Positions 1-5,796 of a DNA stretch of 10,738 nucleotides are shown here, one piece after another; position 1 is the first letter of the stretch; the number at the start of each line of letters is the position of its first letter. This DNA comes from Propionibacterium sp. (GTDB lineage Bacteria > Actinomycetota > Actinomycetes > Propionibacteriales > Propionibacteriaceae). The notes below the pieces were generated by a model. It made no database searches. It was not told the origin of the DNA and saw only the letters and a list, made by a program, of their open reading frames with translations. The stretch spans positions 1-10,738 of the forward strand of contig JAAYAO010000112.1 of assembly GCA_012719335.1 (NCBI GenBank). The letters are read 5' to 3'. A program made the translations under genes and the position numbers.

Positions 1-108
1 CTGGAACGAGCCCACCGGACGAACCTGATCCTCACCTTCGGCGGCGGCGCCAACGAAGTGCAGCGCGACCTGATCGCCCGGGTCGCGCTCGGTCAACCGC
101 AGCGCTGA
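1..108 (+). CDS. Acyl-CoA dehydrogenase, C-terminal fragment (FadE29-like)
   Basis: Only the last 35 codons are inside the window; the gene begins upstream. The reading frame is open from base 1 and ends in TGA. The motif GGGANEVQRDLIA is the C-terminal signature of acyl-CoA dehydrogenases, where the loop before NEVQR lies near the FAD and the acyl chain. The residues aligning with the YEGT catalytic loop of medium-chain enzymes are Gly-rich here, so the Glu base of that type is absent. In FadE29/IVD-type enzymes the base sits in an earlier helix, outside this window. The next gene starts 22 nt downstream and is a second, shorter dehydrogenase subunit, so the two probably form a heteromeric flavoenzyme that introduces a double bond into a CoA thioester. 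The family assignment is firm; the substrate is inferred from context. Confidence 0.85.
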   Translation: MERAHRTNLILTFGGGANEVQRDLIARVALGQPQR

Positions 109-130
109 ACCCGACCACGGACGGAGAACC

Positions 131-1195
131 ATGGACTTCACCTTCACCGAGGAACAGGACGCCGCGGCCGAGTTGGCCCGCCGGGTGTGCCGCGGAGCCG
201 CGGCCGGGGCCGGGGACGAGCGGGCCGGCGGGTTCGATCACGAGCTGTGGCGGCGGGTGGTCGATGCCGGGCTGACCGGCCTGCACCTGCCCGAACCACA
301 GGGCACCGGGCTGGGCATGATCGCGGCCTGTCGGGCCCTGGTCGAGTTCGGCCGGGCCGCGGTCGGCGCACCGATCACCGGGCAGGTCGCGGCCACCGCG
401 GTACTGGCCGAACGTCCGGAGTTGCTGACCGATGGGTTGGTGCTGCCGGCGCTCGCCGAGGGCCCCGACGCGACCCCGGCCGTTCCCGGTTGCACCGCCC
501 GACGCACCGACGCGGGGTGGGCGCTCGACGGGGCGAAGACGATGGTGCCGTTCGGGGCAGCGGCCGAGGCATTACTGGTCACCGCCACCGACCGGGACGG
601 GCCGGCGGTCTTGCTGGTACCCACCGGCACGTCCGGGGTGCGGGTCGTCGAGGACCTCGCCACCGGGGGACTGCCGGTGGCCCGGGTCGAGTTCGCCGGG
701 GTGGTGGTGCCGGAGGCGAACCGGGTCGGTGGACCCGAGGTGGTGACCCGGCTGCGTCGGGCGCTCACCCTGACCACCGCGGCCGTCCAGTACGGGGTGA
801 GCGAACGCGCCCTGGAACTGACCGCCGCCTACACCGCCGAACGGCAGCAATTCGACCAACCGCTGGGCGCCTTCCAGGCGGTGCGGCAGCGGCTCGGGGA
901 TGCCTGGATCGACGTCGGCTGCCAACGCCTGACCCTGTGGCAGGCGGCCTGGCGGTGGGAAGCCGGCGTTCCCCTGGGTGATGCGGTCGAGGTGGCCGGC
1001 TACTGGGCGGCCGAGGCGGGTAATCGGGTCGCGCACAGTGCGATCCACCTGCACGGCGGAGCCGGTGTCGACCTGGACGGGCCGGTGCACCACTACTTCA
1101 CCGCCACCAAACAGTTGGAATTCATCGTTGGTGGCGCCACCCGCCACGCCCTGGAGATCGGTGGGCTACCGGGGGCCGGGGTGCAGGGTGAGTGA
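131..1195 (+). CDS. Acyl-CoA dehydrogenase, short partner subunit (FadE28-like)
   Basis: The protein has 354 residues, shorter than the roughly 380 of catalytic acyl-CoA dehydrogenases. The N-terminal MDFTFTEEQD is the usual family opening, RQQFDQPLGAFQAVRQ (238-253) is the FAD/dimer-contact motif, and LHGGAGVD (307-314) is the C-terminal HGG motif. By my alignment the catalytic Glu positions of the MCAD type and the IVD type fall on Val333 and Leu212, so this subunit probably lacks the base. That fits FadE28-type proteins, which pair with a catalytic FadE29-type partner in alpha2beta2 complexes of actinobacterial steroid side-chain degradation. The upstream fragment is a suitable partner. 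The ATG follows a GGAG-like site (cggagaacc). The C-terminal tail ends 8 bp inside the next gene, indicating translational coupling. The steroid substrate is inference; the family is secure. Confidence 0.88.
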   Translation: MDFTFTEEQDAAAELARRVCRGAAAGAGDERAGGFDHELWRRVVDAGLTGLHLPEPQGTGLGMIAACRALVEFGRAAVGAPITGQVAATAVLAERPELLTDGLVLPALAEGPDATPAVPGCTARRTDAGWALDGAKTMVPFGAAAEALLVTATDRDGPAVLLVPTGTSGVRVVEDLATGGLPVARVEFAGVVVPEANRVGGPEVVTRLRRALTLTTAAVQYGVSERALELTAAYTAERQQFDQPLGAFQAVRQRLGDAWIDVGCQRLTLWQAAWRWEAGVPLGDAVEVAGYWAAEAGNRVAHSAIHLHGGAGVDLDGPVHHYFTATKQLEFIVGGATRHALEIGGLPGAGVQGE

Positions 1196-2201
1196 GCTGA
1201 AGTTCGGGGTCGGGCTGGGGTACTGGCAGCGGGATCCCGAAGATCGCACCGACATGGTGCTCGCCGCCGAGGACCTCGGCTTCCACTCGGTGTGGACCGC
1301 CGAGGCCTACGGCTCCGACGCACTGGTGCCGCTGACCTGGTACGCCGCCCGCACCAGCCGGATCATGCTCGGCACCGCGATCATGCAACTGGACGCCCGC
1401 ACCCCGGCGGCCACCGCGATGGCCGCGATGACCCTGGACGCGCTGAGTGGGGGACGACTGATCCTGGGGCTGGGGGTGTCCGGGCCGCAGATCATCGAGG
1501 GCTGGTACGGCCGGCCCTTCCCGAAGCCGCTGGCCCGGACCCGTGACTACGTGGCGATTCTGCGGGACATCTGGGCCCGCCGCGAGCCGGTCACCTCCGA
1601 CTCGCCGCATTACCCGTTGCCGTACCCGGGTGGCACGGGGCTGGGTAAACCGTTGAAGTCGATCACCCGGCCGCTGCGCGAGGACATCCCGGTGTTTTTG
1701 GGGGCCCAGGGCCCGAAGAACACCGCCCTGGCCTTCGAGATCGCCGACGGGTGGATCTCGGTGTTCAGCCACATCGACGCCTTCGCGCCGATGTACGGCG
1801 ATCTGCTGGCGGAGCGCCGGGAGGGTTTCGAGGTGACCGCGTGCCTGAACACCTACGTCGACGACGACGTGCACGCGGCGATGCGCCGCGCCAAGGCGTC
1901 GATGGCCTGGTACGTCGGCGGGATGGGGGCGGCCGGTGAGAACTACCACGTCAACGTGCTGCGCCGCGCCGGCTTCGGCGACACCGCCGATCGGGTACAG
2001 GAACTGTTTCTCGCCGGACACCGGGAGGAGGCGATCGACGCCATCGACGACGACCTGATCGACGGCACCGCGCTGATCGGCCCGCCCCGGCGGATCGCCC
2101 GCCAACTCGAACCCTGGCGGGCCACCCCACTGAGCACCGTGATCCTGACCGGCCTGCGGTCCGCCGAGGAGGTCCGGGCCCTGCGCCCGGTGCTCTGGTG
2201 A
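1188..2201 (+). CDS. LLM-class F420-dependent oxidoreductase (Rv3520c-like family)
   Basis: This 337-residue protein begins at GTG 1188, chosen because the homologous part (SELKFGVGLGYWQRD) starts immediately after it; it overlaps the dehydrogenase gene by 8 bp. It is a TIM-barrel luciferase-like monooxygenase superfamily member. Visible marks are LGTAIMQLDARTPAATAM (61-78), LDALSGGRLILGLGVSGPQ (83-101), and PVFLGAQGPKNTALAFEIADGW in the second half. The long insert with GWYGRPFPKPLARTRDYV and the PYPGGTGLGKPLK segment resembles the subfamily containing Mycobacterium tuberculosis Rv3520c, which lies among cholesterol-regulated genes. It would use reduced coenzyme F420 for hydride transfer in the cytosol. 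Operon position after two acyl-CoA dehydrogenase subunits suggests a catabolic CoA-thioester or steroid substrate, but the exact reaction is unknown. It is the last gene of the operon. Confidence 0.87.
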   Translation: MSELKFGVGLGYWQRDPEDRTDMVLAAEDLGFHSVWTAEAYGSDALVPLTWYAARTSRIMLGTAIMQLDARTPAATAMAAMTLDALSGGRLILGLGVSGPQIIEGWYGRPFPKPLARTRDYVAILRDIWARREPVTSDSPHYPLPYPGGTGLGKPLKSITRPLREDIPVFLGAQGPKNTALAFEIADGWISVFSHIDAFAPMYGDLLAERREGFEVTACLNTYVDDDVHAAMRRAKASMAWYVGGMGAAGENYHVNVLRRAGFGDTADRVQELFLAGHREEAIDAIDDDLIDGTALIGPPRRIARQLEPWRATPLSTVILTGLRSAEEVRALRPVLW

Positions 2202-2237
2202 GCGGCTGCCCCGTCACTTTGAGGTCGGTCGTCATCA

Positions 2238-2320
2238 CCCATGACCGAAACCTCGAGAATGGGGAGAGCGACGACCACTATGGCTTCGGCTCCGCCCATT
2301 CTTGCGTTTTCAGTCACGGG
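2238..2320. repeat. Long imperfect inverted repeat
   Basis: The arms at 2238-2263 and 2295-2320 are each 26 nt and are complementary at 20 of 26 positions, beginning CCC and ending AATGGG on the left arm. The intervening 31 nt can pair further (GAGAGCGACGACC against GGCTTCGGCTCCG) with one gap. There is no T-tract directly after it, so a classical intrinsic terminator is not obvious. It could terminate the upstream operon, or be a remnant of a small palindromic mobile repeat. Confidence 0.65.
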
Positions 2321-2330
2321 GGTGGGGTGG

Positions 2331-2350
2331 GGTCGCGTCGGGTCGCGTCG
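2331..2350. repeat. Tandem duplicated 10-mer
   Basis: GGTCGCGTCG occurs twice in direct succession, immediately before the GGTTGAGC dispersed-type element. It may mark slippage or an insertion junction. Confidence 0.6.
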
Positions 2351-2368
2351 GTTGAGCCTGTCGAAACC
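2350..2368 (+). repeat. Short dispersed repeat, GGTTGAGC-CTG-TCGAAACC form
   Basis: The 19-mer has the same ends (GGTTGAGC and TCGAAACC) as the longer element at 7643-7677, where a hairpin sequence replaces the central CTG. Such elements are widespread between genes in several actinobacterial orders (established general knowledge). Here it lies between two transcription units. Confidence 0.65.
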
Positions 2369-2455
2369 AGCGACGGGGTACGCGCGTGGTCTCGCGGGGT
2401 GGGTGTGCCCCGGGGTTTCGGCTGAACCGGCGGGCAGGGGGTTGCGGTCGGCACG

Positions 2456-2461
2456 TACCCT
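2456..2461 (+). promoter_or_regulatory. Probable -10 box (TACCCT) for leaderless transcript of the methyltransferase gene
   Basis: TACCCT fits the actinobacterial TANNNT consensus and ends 6 nt before the ATG at 2468, placing the likely transcription start at or next to the start codon. No good Shine-Dalgarno site precedes the ATG, which agrees with a leaderless message. No clear -35 was found. The same arrangement recurs at three other genes in the window. Confidence 0.5.
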
Positions 2462-2467
2462 CGCAGC

Positions 2468-3070
2468 ATGACCCCCGAGCCCAGTGATCACCGACAGCGG
2501 GTGCTGGCCGCGATGGCCGCCACCCCGCGCGAGCGGCATCTCACCGAGGCGCAGCGCCCGTACGCCGGGCATGACCGGGCGTTGCCGTTGTTCGACGGGC
2601 AGACCAACTCCCAGCCCTCGACGGTGGCGAACATGCTGGAGCTCCTCGAGGTACCCGAGGGTGCCCGGGTGCTGGACGTGGGTGCGGGGTCGGGGTGGAG
2701 CACCGCGATTCTGGCCGAACTGGTCGGCCCGCAGGGGGTCGTGCTCGGGCTGGAACTGGTGCCCGCGCTGGCCGCCTGGGGTGCGGAGAACCTGGCCGCC
2801 ACCGGTCGAACCTGGGCCCGGTTGGAGGTGGCCCGACCCGATGTCCTGGGCGCCCCCGACGAGGGCCCCCACGACCGGATCCTGGTGTCGGCGATGGCCG
2901 AGCGGCTACCGGACACACTGGTCGACCAACTGGCGCCGGGCGGCATCCTGGTGATCCCGGTGGCCGGACGGATGTGCCGGGTGACGCGCCCGACCGACGG
3001 CGGCCCCCCGCAGGTCGAGTACCGGGGCCACTACGCCTTCGTCCCCCTGATCGAACCGTCCGGGGCTTGA
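2468..3070 (+). CDS. Protein-L-isoaspartate O-methyltransferase family protein
   Basis: The 200-residue protein matches the PCMT family in length and order of motifs: a helical N-terminus with PRERHL (20-25), the substrate-side loop GQTNSQPSTV (44-53, canonical GQTISQP), the SAM-binding motif I LDVGAGSGW (69-77), an acidic end of strand 2 (LGLELV, 93-98), HDRILVSAMAERLPDTL (135-151) and the PGGILVIPV strand (157-165). PCMT enzymes use S-adenosylmethionine to methylate isoaspartyl residues in aged cytosolic proteins. The loop that normally reads GDG after strand 3 is VARPDVLG here, so substrate specificity could differ from true Pcm. It stands alone as a transcription unit, with a leaderless-type promoter in front and a shared terminator region after it. 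The family call is strong; the exact substrate is less certain. Confidence 0.85.
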   Translation: MTPEPSDHRQRVLAAMAATPRERHLTEAQRPYAGHDRALPLFDGQTNSQPSTVANMLELLEVPEGARVLDVGAGSGWSTAILAELVGPQGVVLGLELVPALAAWGAENLAATGRTWARLEVARPDVLGAPDEGPHDRILVSAMAERLPDTLVDQLAPGGILVIPVAGRMCRVTRPTDGGPPQVEYRGHYAFVPLIEPSGA

Positions 3071-3124
3071 ACCCGACCCGCGCGTGAGCCTCGACCCACC
3101 GGTCGCCCCACACACCAGAACACC

Positions 3125-3171
3125 AACGAAAAGTGCCGGGTACCGAGGTCTGTCACCCCGATACCCGGCAC
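3125..3171 (-). terminator. Intrinsic terminator between convergent genes
   Basis: GTGCCGGGTA (3133-3142) and TACCCGGCAC (3162-3171) form a perfect 10-bp stem, extended inward by CG/CG and GGT/ACC pairs with single mismatches. Read on the minus strand, the stem is followed directly by CTTTTCGTT-like sequence (a short U-run), so it terminates the epimerase-like gene, 20 nt past its stop codon. On the plus strand there is no T-run, but the hairpin may also help stop the methyltransferase transcript. Confidence 0.85.
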
Positions 3172-3191
3172 GCTCGTCGAGCCGGCCCCGA

Positions 3192-4106
3192 TCAGCCCAG
3201 CAACGGCTTGACGATCGACACGACCTCCTCGACACCACGCTTGCAGTCGTTGCGGGTGTAACCGAGCGCGGCGACGTCCTCGGCCGGCGGCTCGTAGCGC
3301 AGCACGTTGCCGCGACCGTGCACGATGCCGACATCGGGCAGGAAGCGGTGCTCGCTGTCGCCGGTCTGCAGGGTGCGGTCACCGCCGGCGGCGTCCACCA
3401 GCATCTGGAAGTACTCGGTGTAGGTGAGGTTCTGGTCACCGATCAGGTAGGCGCGGCCCGGTTCGGCGTTCTGCAACGCGCCCCAGATCGCCTCGGCCAG
3501 CGAACGCACCGACATGTAGTTGGTGCCACCGGGCGGCATCTCGTCGGAGATGTCCGGCTCGTTGCCGGCGGCCCAGGACACCATCCGGCGGAAGCGCTTG
3601 GCCGGCACCCCGGGAATCACGCCGATGATGGACGGCGGGTTCAGGGTGGAGGCGTTGAACGACTCGTCCGACAGTGCCCGGGCACCCTCGTCGGCGGCCT
3701 TGCGGGCGGCCACGTAGGGGGTGGTGTCGACCAGTTCGGGACGCACCATGTGGTAGTAGCTGCCCACCTGGACGAAGCGCTTCACGCCGGCTTCCTTGGC
3801 CAGCGCGGCGAAGCGGGGCACACCCTCGGTCTGGGCCGACTTCCAGAACTCGTCCTCGTCGACGTCCTGCGGTTTGTGGCGGACGTCCTGGCCGGCGGCG
3901 AAGACGATCGCGTCGAAGGGGGCGAGCATCTCGGTGGTGAAGGTGTCGGCCATGTAGTCGCCGATCAGCACCGGCAGGTCGGCCACCGGGGAATCCTCGG
4001 CCAGCGGGGAGCGCACCCCGACGGTGACATCGGCCCCCTGATCCTTCAGGTAGCGCGCCGTGGTCGCCCCGATCATTCCCGATCCACCAACAACGAGCAC
4101 CTTCAT
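3192..4106 (-). CDS. NAD-dependent epimerase/dehydratase (extended SDR) family protein
   Basis: The 304-residue protein opens with the Rossmann dinucleotide motif VVGGSGMIG (5-13) and continues as an extended short-chain dehydrogenase/NAD-dependent epimerase: LIGDYMAD (48-54), the AIVFAAGQD strand (66-74), FVQVGSYYHM (111-120, with a candidate catalytic Ser116), LNPPSIIGVIPG (155-166) and a C-terminal substrate half with YLIGDQNLTYTEYFQMLVDA. The active-site Tyr region reads PYVAARKAADE: Tyr131 is followed by Arg at +4 and Lys at +5, so the canonical YxxxK spacing is off by one and the enzyme may be altered or differently aligned. A good GAGGA ribosome site (4114-4118 on the plus numbering) lies 7 nt before the ATG and supports the start. 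It is transcribed alone, divergent from the GtrA gene. The substrate is unknown; probably cytosolic. Confidence 0.83.
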   Translation of the reverse strand: MKVLVVGGSGMIGATTARYLKDQGADVTVGVRSPLAEDSPVADLPVLIGDYMADTFTTEMLAPFDAIVFAAGQDVRHKPQDVDEDEFWKSAQTEGVPRFAALAKEAGVKRFVQVGSYYHMVRPELVDTTPYVAARKAADEGARALSDESFNASTLNPPSIIGVIPGVPAKRFRRMVSWAAGNEPDISDEMPPGGTNYMSVRSLAEAIWGALQNAEPGRAYLIGDQNLTYTEYFQMLVDAAGGDRTLQTGDSEHRFLPDVGIVHGRGNVLRYEPPAEDVAALGYTRNDCKRGVEEVVSIVKPLLG

Positions 4107-4255
4107 ACCGTCATCCTCAATTCTCGACTGTGTATCCGGTCGGACACGGACGGAACGATGTCCCTCCGCCGTGGCGACATTACTGGTTGGGCCGGAAAAC
4201 GGCCGGTTCCTGTTCCGGTCGGTGAACTCGGCGGCCCCGCCGGGGCTGTGTCACC
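4107..4255. promoter_or_regulatory. Divergent intergenic region with small palindromes
   Basis: This 149-bp region must carry the promoters for the epimerase-like gene (minus) and the GtrA gene (plus). Seen in it are an interrupted palindrome GTGTATCCGGTCGGACAC (4129-4146) about 25 nt upstream of the minus-strand start, and a hairpin GGCCG-gaaaa-CGGCC (4190-4204). The first could be an operator. No confident -10 or -35 pair was found for either gene. Confidence 0.35.
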
Positions 4256-4837
4256 ATGAGCCATGGCCTTGACGGATCCGCGCGGCACCGACGCGCCGCA
4301 GATGTTGCCGGACGAGCCCCGGTGAGCGCACCCGATCCGCACCGGGAGCCGGTCCGTCCCGAGGTCACCTCACCCGCGCCGGGGCCGACCGGGTCGATCA
4401 TCGACCCCGACCTGGCCCGCCAACTCGACCCGCCGCGGGGACGCCCGACGTTGCGGCGACAACTGACCAGTTTCGTGCTCGTCGGGGCCGTGTCGGCGGT
4501 GGTCGACTTCGGGCTGCTGGTGGTGCTGATGGCCGTCGGGCTGGGGCACACCCCGGCCAAGGCCCTGTCCTGGGTGGCCGGGACGATCACCGCCTACCTG
4601 CTGAACCGGCGGTTCACCTTCCGGGCCGCCGGCTCCACCCGACGGTTCGTGGCGGTGATGGTGCTGTACCTGATCACCTTCGCCGTGCAGGTCGGCCTCT
4701 TCGTGCTGCTGTATCCGTGGCTGCTGGGGCTGACGAATCAGGTGATCGCCCAGATCGTCGGCTTCGTGATCGCCCAGGGGGTGGCCACGGTGACGAACTT
4801 CGTGGTGCAACGCGCGCTGATCTTCCGCCGGGCCTGA
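4256..4837 (+). CDS. GtrA-family membrane protein
   Basis: From ATG 4256 the protein has 193 residues: a polar, Pro-rich N-terminus of about 67 residues, then a GtrA domain with four predicted membrane helices (about 71-94, 100-116, 131-155, 163-184). The paired motifs LLNRRFTFR (115-123) after helix 2 and NFVVQRALIFRR (181-192) at the end are typical. GtrA proteins are small membrane proteins associated with glycosyl transfer, often proposed to flip lipid-linked sugars for cell-wall or teichoic/arabinogalactan glycosylation. The family is usually 120-150 residues, so the N-terminal tail is long. A GTG at 4322 in the same frame would give 171 residues and overlaps the stop of a tiny frame at 4263-4325 (GTGA), so the true start is uncertain. 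No glycosyltransferase is adjacent. Confidence 0.85.
   Translation: MSHGLDGSARHRRAADVAGRAPVSAPDPHREPVRPEVTSPAPGPTGSIIDPDLARQLDPPRGRPTLRRQLTSFVLVGAVSAVVDFGLLVVLMAVGLGHTPAKALSWVAGTITAYLLNRRFTFRAAGSTRRFVAVMVLYLITFAVQVGLFVLLYPWLLGLTNQVIAQIVGFVIAQGVATVTNFVVQRALIFRRA
4263..4325 (+). other. Possible 20-codon upstream frame overlapping the alternative GtrA start
   Basis: An ATG frame MALTDPRGTDAPQMLPDEPR ends in TGA at 4323-4325, sharing bases with the in-frame GtrA GTG at 4322-4324. This is the geometry of translational coupling. It is only 20 codons with no ribosome site of note, and exists as an alternative to the longer GtrA start at 4256, so it may be chance. Confidence 0.2.
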
Positions 4838-4865
4838 GGGGTGACGGGACGGCACCGGGCCGGCG

Positions 4866-5168
4866 CTAGTTACCGCAGGTGCAATCCACGCACTGACAGT
4901 CGGTGCACTCGCACGGCTCCCCGTGGTGGCAGCCGCAGATGTGCGCCTCGGTGGCCCCGATCAACTGCCGGGAGAGATCGGGCCCGGCCGGGGACGCGCA
5001 ATGCAGGTGGGCCGACACCCGCTGTGACTCGGCGTACCACTCGGCGCATGCGGGGCACCGCAGCAGGTGCCGGTCCAACTCCGCATCGGAAAGCGGGGAT
5101 TCCTCGCCGTCCAGGCGCGCCGACAGCGCATCGCGCCAGCGTTCCGCTTCGAGACAACGAGCCGTCAT
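4866..5168 (-). CDS. Zinc-finger anti-sigma-like protein with cysteine-rich CxC tail
   Basis: The 100-residue soluble protein has the ZAS signature H34-x3-C38-x2-C41 (RHLLRCPACAEWY) used by zinc-binding anti-sigma factors to sequester ECF sigma factors. No membrane helix is present. Its last 25 residues (76-100) are extraordinary: eight cysteines at 78, 80, 86, 88, 91, 93, 96 and 98 arranged as four CxC pairs, plus His76, His81 and His82, resembling a metallothionein-like soft-metal site. It is divergent from a SigC-like sigma gene with only 30 bp between the start codons, making that sigma its likely partner. An inferred model is a cytosolic metal or redox sensor that releases the sigma. A TAAGCT box ends 6 nt before the ATG, suggesting a leaderless transcript. 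It ends 28 bp from the convergent GtrA gene. The sigma-binding role is inference. Confidence 0.82.
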   Translation of the reverse strand: MTARCLEAERWRDALSARLDGEESPLSDAELDRHLLRCPACAEWYAESQRVSAHLHCASPAGPDLSRQLIGATEAHICGCHHGEPCECTDCQCVDCTCGN

Positions 5169-5174
5169 GGCCCG

Positions 5175-5180
5175 AGCTTA
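5175..5180 (-). promoter_or_regulatory. Probable -10 box (TAAGCT) for the anti-sigma-like gene
   Basis: On the minus strand TAAGCT fits TANNNT and ends 6 nt before the ATG at 5168, the leaderless spacing. It sits 5 bp from the oppositely oriented -10 candidate of the sigma gene, so polymerases could not occupy both promoters at once. Confidence 0.5.
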
Positions 5181-5185
5181 ACCGC

Positions 5186-5191
5186 TACCCT
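5186..5191 (+). promoter_or_regulatory. Probable -10 box (TACCCT) for the sigma factor gene
   Basis: TACCCT is the same hexamer as in front of the methyltransferase gene and ends 7 nt before ATG 5199, implying a leaderless message. Any -35 element must lie inside or next to the start of the anti-sigma-like gene; no confident one was identified. Confidence 0.5.
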
Positions 5192-5198
5192 CGGCCAC

Positions 5199-5783
5199 AT
5201 GCCCTCCCGTCGTCGGTCGTCCGACCGTGCGGTCGTCGACGCCCGGGTCACCGCCTACGCCCTGCAGGCCAGGGCGGGGGATCGGCCCGCGCTGGGGGAG
5301 TTCATCCGGTTGACCCAGGACGACGTCTGGCGGTTCCTGGCACATCTGGCCGGCCGGGACGCCGCCGACGACCTGACCCAGGAAACCTACCTGCGGGCGA
5401 TGGATGCGCTGCCCGGTTACCGCGGTGAATCCACTGCCCGGGCCTGGCTGCTGACCATCGCCCGACGCACCGTGGTGGACGGCTTCCGCCGCGACGCCGC
5501 CCGGCCACCGCAGGCACCCCCCTCGGCCGCCGAACGGTTGTCGGTTCCCGATGCGTCCACCCGGGTGGAGATCGAACGGATGCTCGCCTCGCTGGACACC
5601 GACCGCCGCGAAGCCCTGGTGCTCACCCAGGTGTTCGGGCTCAGTTACGCCGAGGCGGCCGAGATCGCCGGGGTGGCCGTCGGCACGATCCGCTCCCGGG
5701 TGGCGCGGGCGCGGGCCGAACTGGTCGAGCAGTGGTCGGACGTGGTCGCCGCCCTCGCCGAGGGGCAACGCTTCGCCGGCTGA
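5199..5783 (+). CDS. ECF-type RNA polymerase sigma factor, SigC-like
   Basis: The 194-residue protein contains sigma region 2 (about 29-98; DDVWRFLAHL, ADDLTQETYLRAMDALPGYRG, ARAWLLTIARRTVVDGFRR), a Pro-rich linker (about 99-120), and region 4 (about 122-178; LDTDRREALVLTQVFGLSYAEAAEIAG followed by the recognition helix VAVGTIRSRVARARAEL). These blocks closely resemble actinobacterial SigC (TQQDVWRF, DDLTQETFLRA, TWLLAIARHVV, REALLLTQLLGLSYADAA by memory). It would direct core polymerase to a small regulon. SigC has been linked to copper or respiratory-chain functions in mycobacteria and corynebacteria. The start at ATG 5199 is chosen because upstream codons are not family-like and TACCCT lies just before it. 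The divergent neighbour is the likely anti-sigma. The downstream modA could be in its regulon or be read through. Confidence 0.88.
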   Translation: MPSRRRSSDRAVVDARVTAYALQARAGDRPALGEFIRLTQDDVWRFLAHLAGRDAADDLTQETYLRAMDALPGYRGESTARAWLLTIARRTVVDGFRRDAARPPQAPPSAAERLSVPDASTRVEIERMLASLDTDRREALVLTQVFGLSYAEAAEIAGVAVGTIRSRVARARAELVEQWSDVVAALAEGQRFAG

Positions 5784-5796
5784 CCGGGTGTGGCGC

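Larger units (their letters stand above)
2202..2467. other. Gene-free stretch with repeats
   Basis: This 266-bp gap separates the catabolic operon from the methyltransferase gene. No credible coding frame is seen: short frames across it lack family motifs. It holds a long imperfect inverted repeat (2238-2320), a doubled 10-mer (2331-2350), a dispersed-type repeat (2350-2368), and a probable leaderless promoter for the next gene (2456-2461). Confidence 0.7.

Noticed and set aside
1122..2105. 327-codon minus-strand frame opposite the LLM oxidoreductase
   Set aside because: Antisense shadow with no motifs; the plus-strand protein is clearly conserved.
3084..4259. 391-codon plus-strand open frame opposite the epimerase-like gene
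   Set aside because: The minus-strand product has a clear Rossmann motif and ribosome site; the plus-strand translation is Gly/His/Val-rich with no recognisable motif and crosses the terminator.
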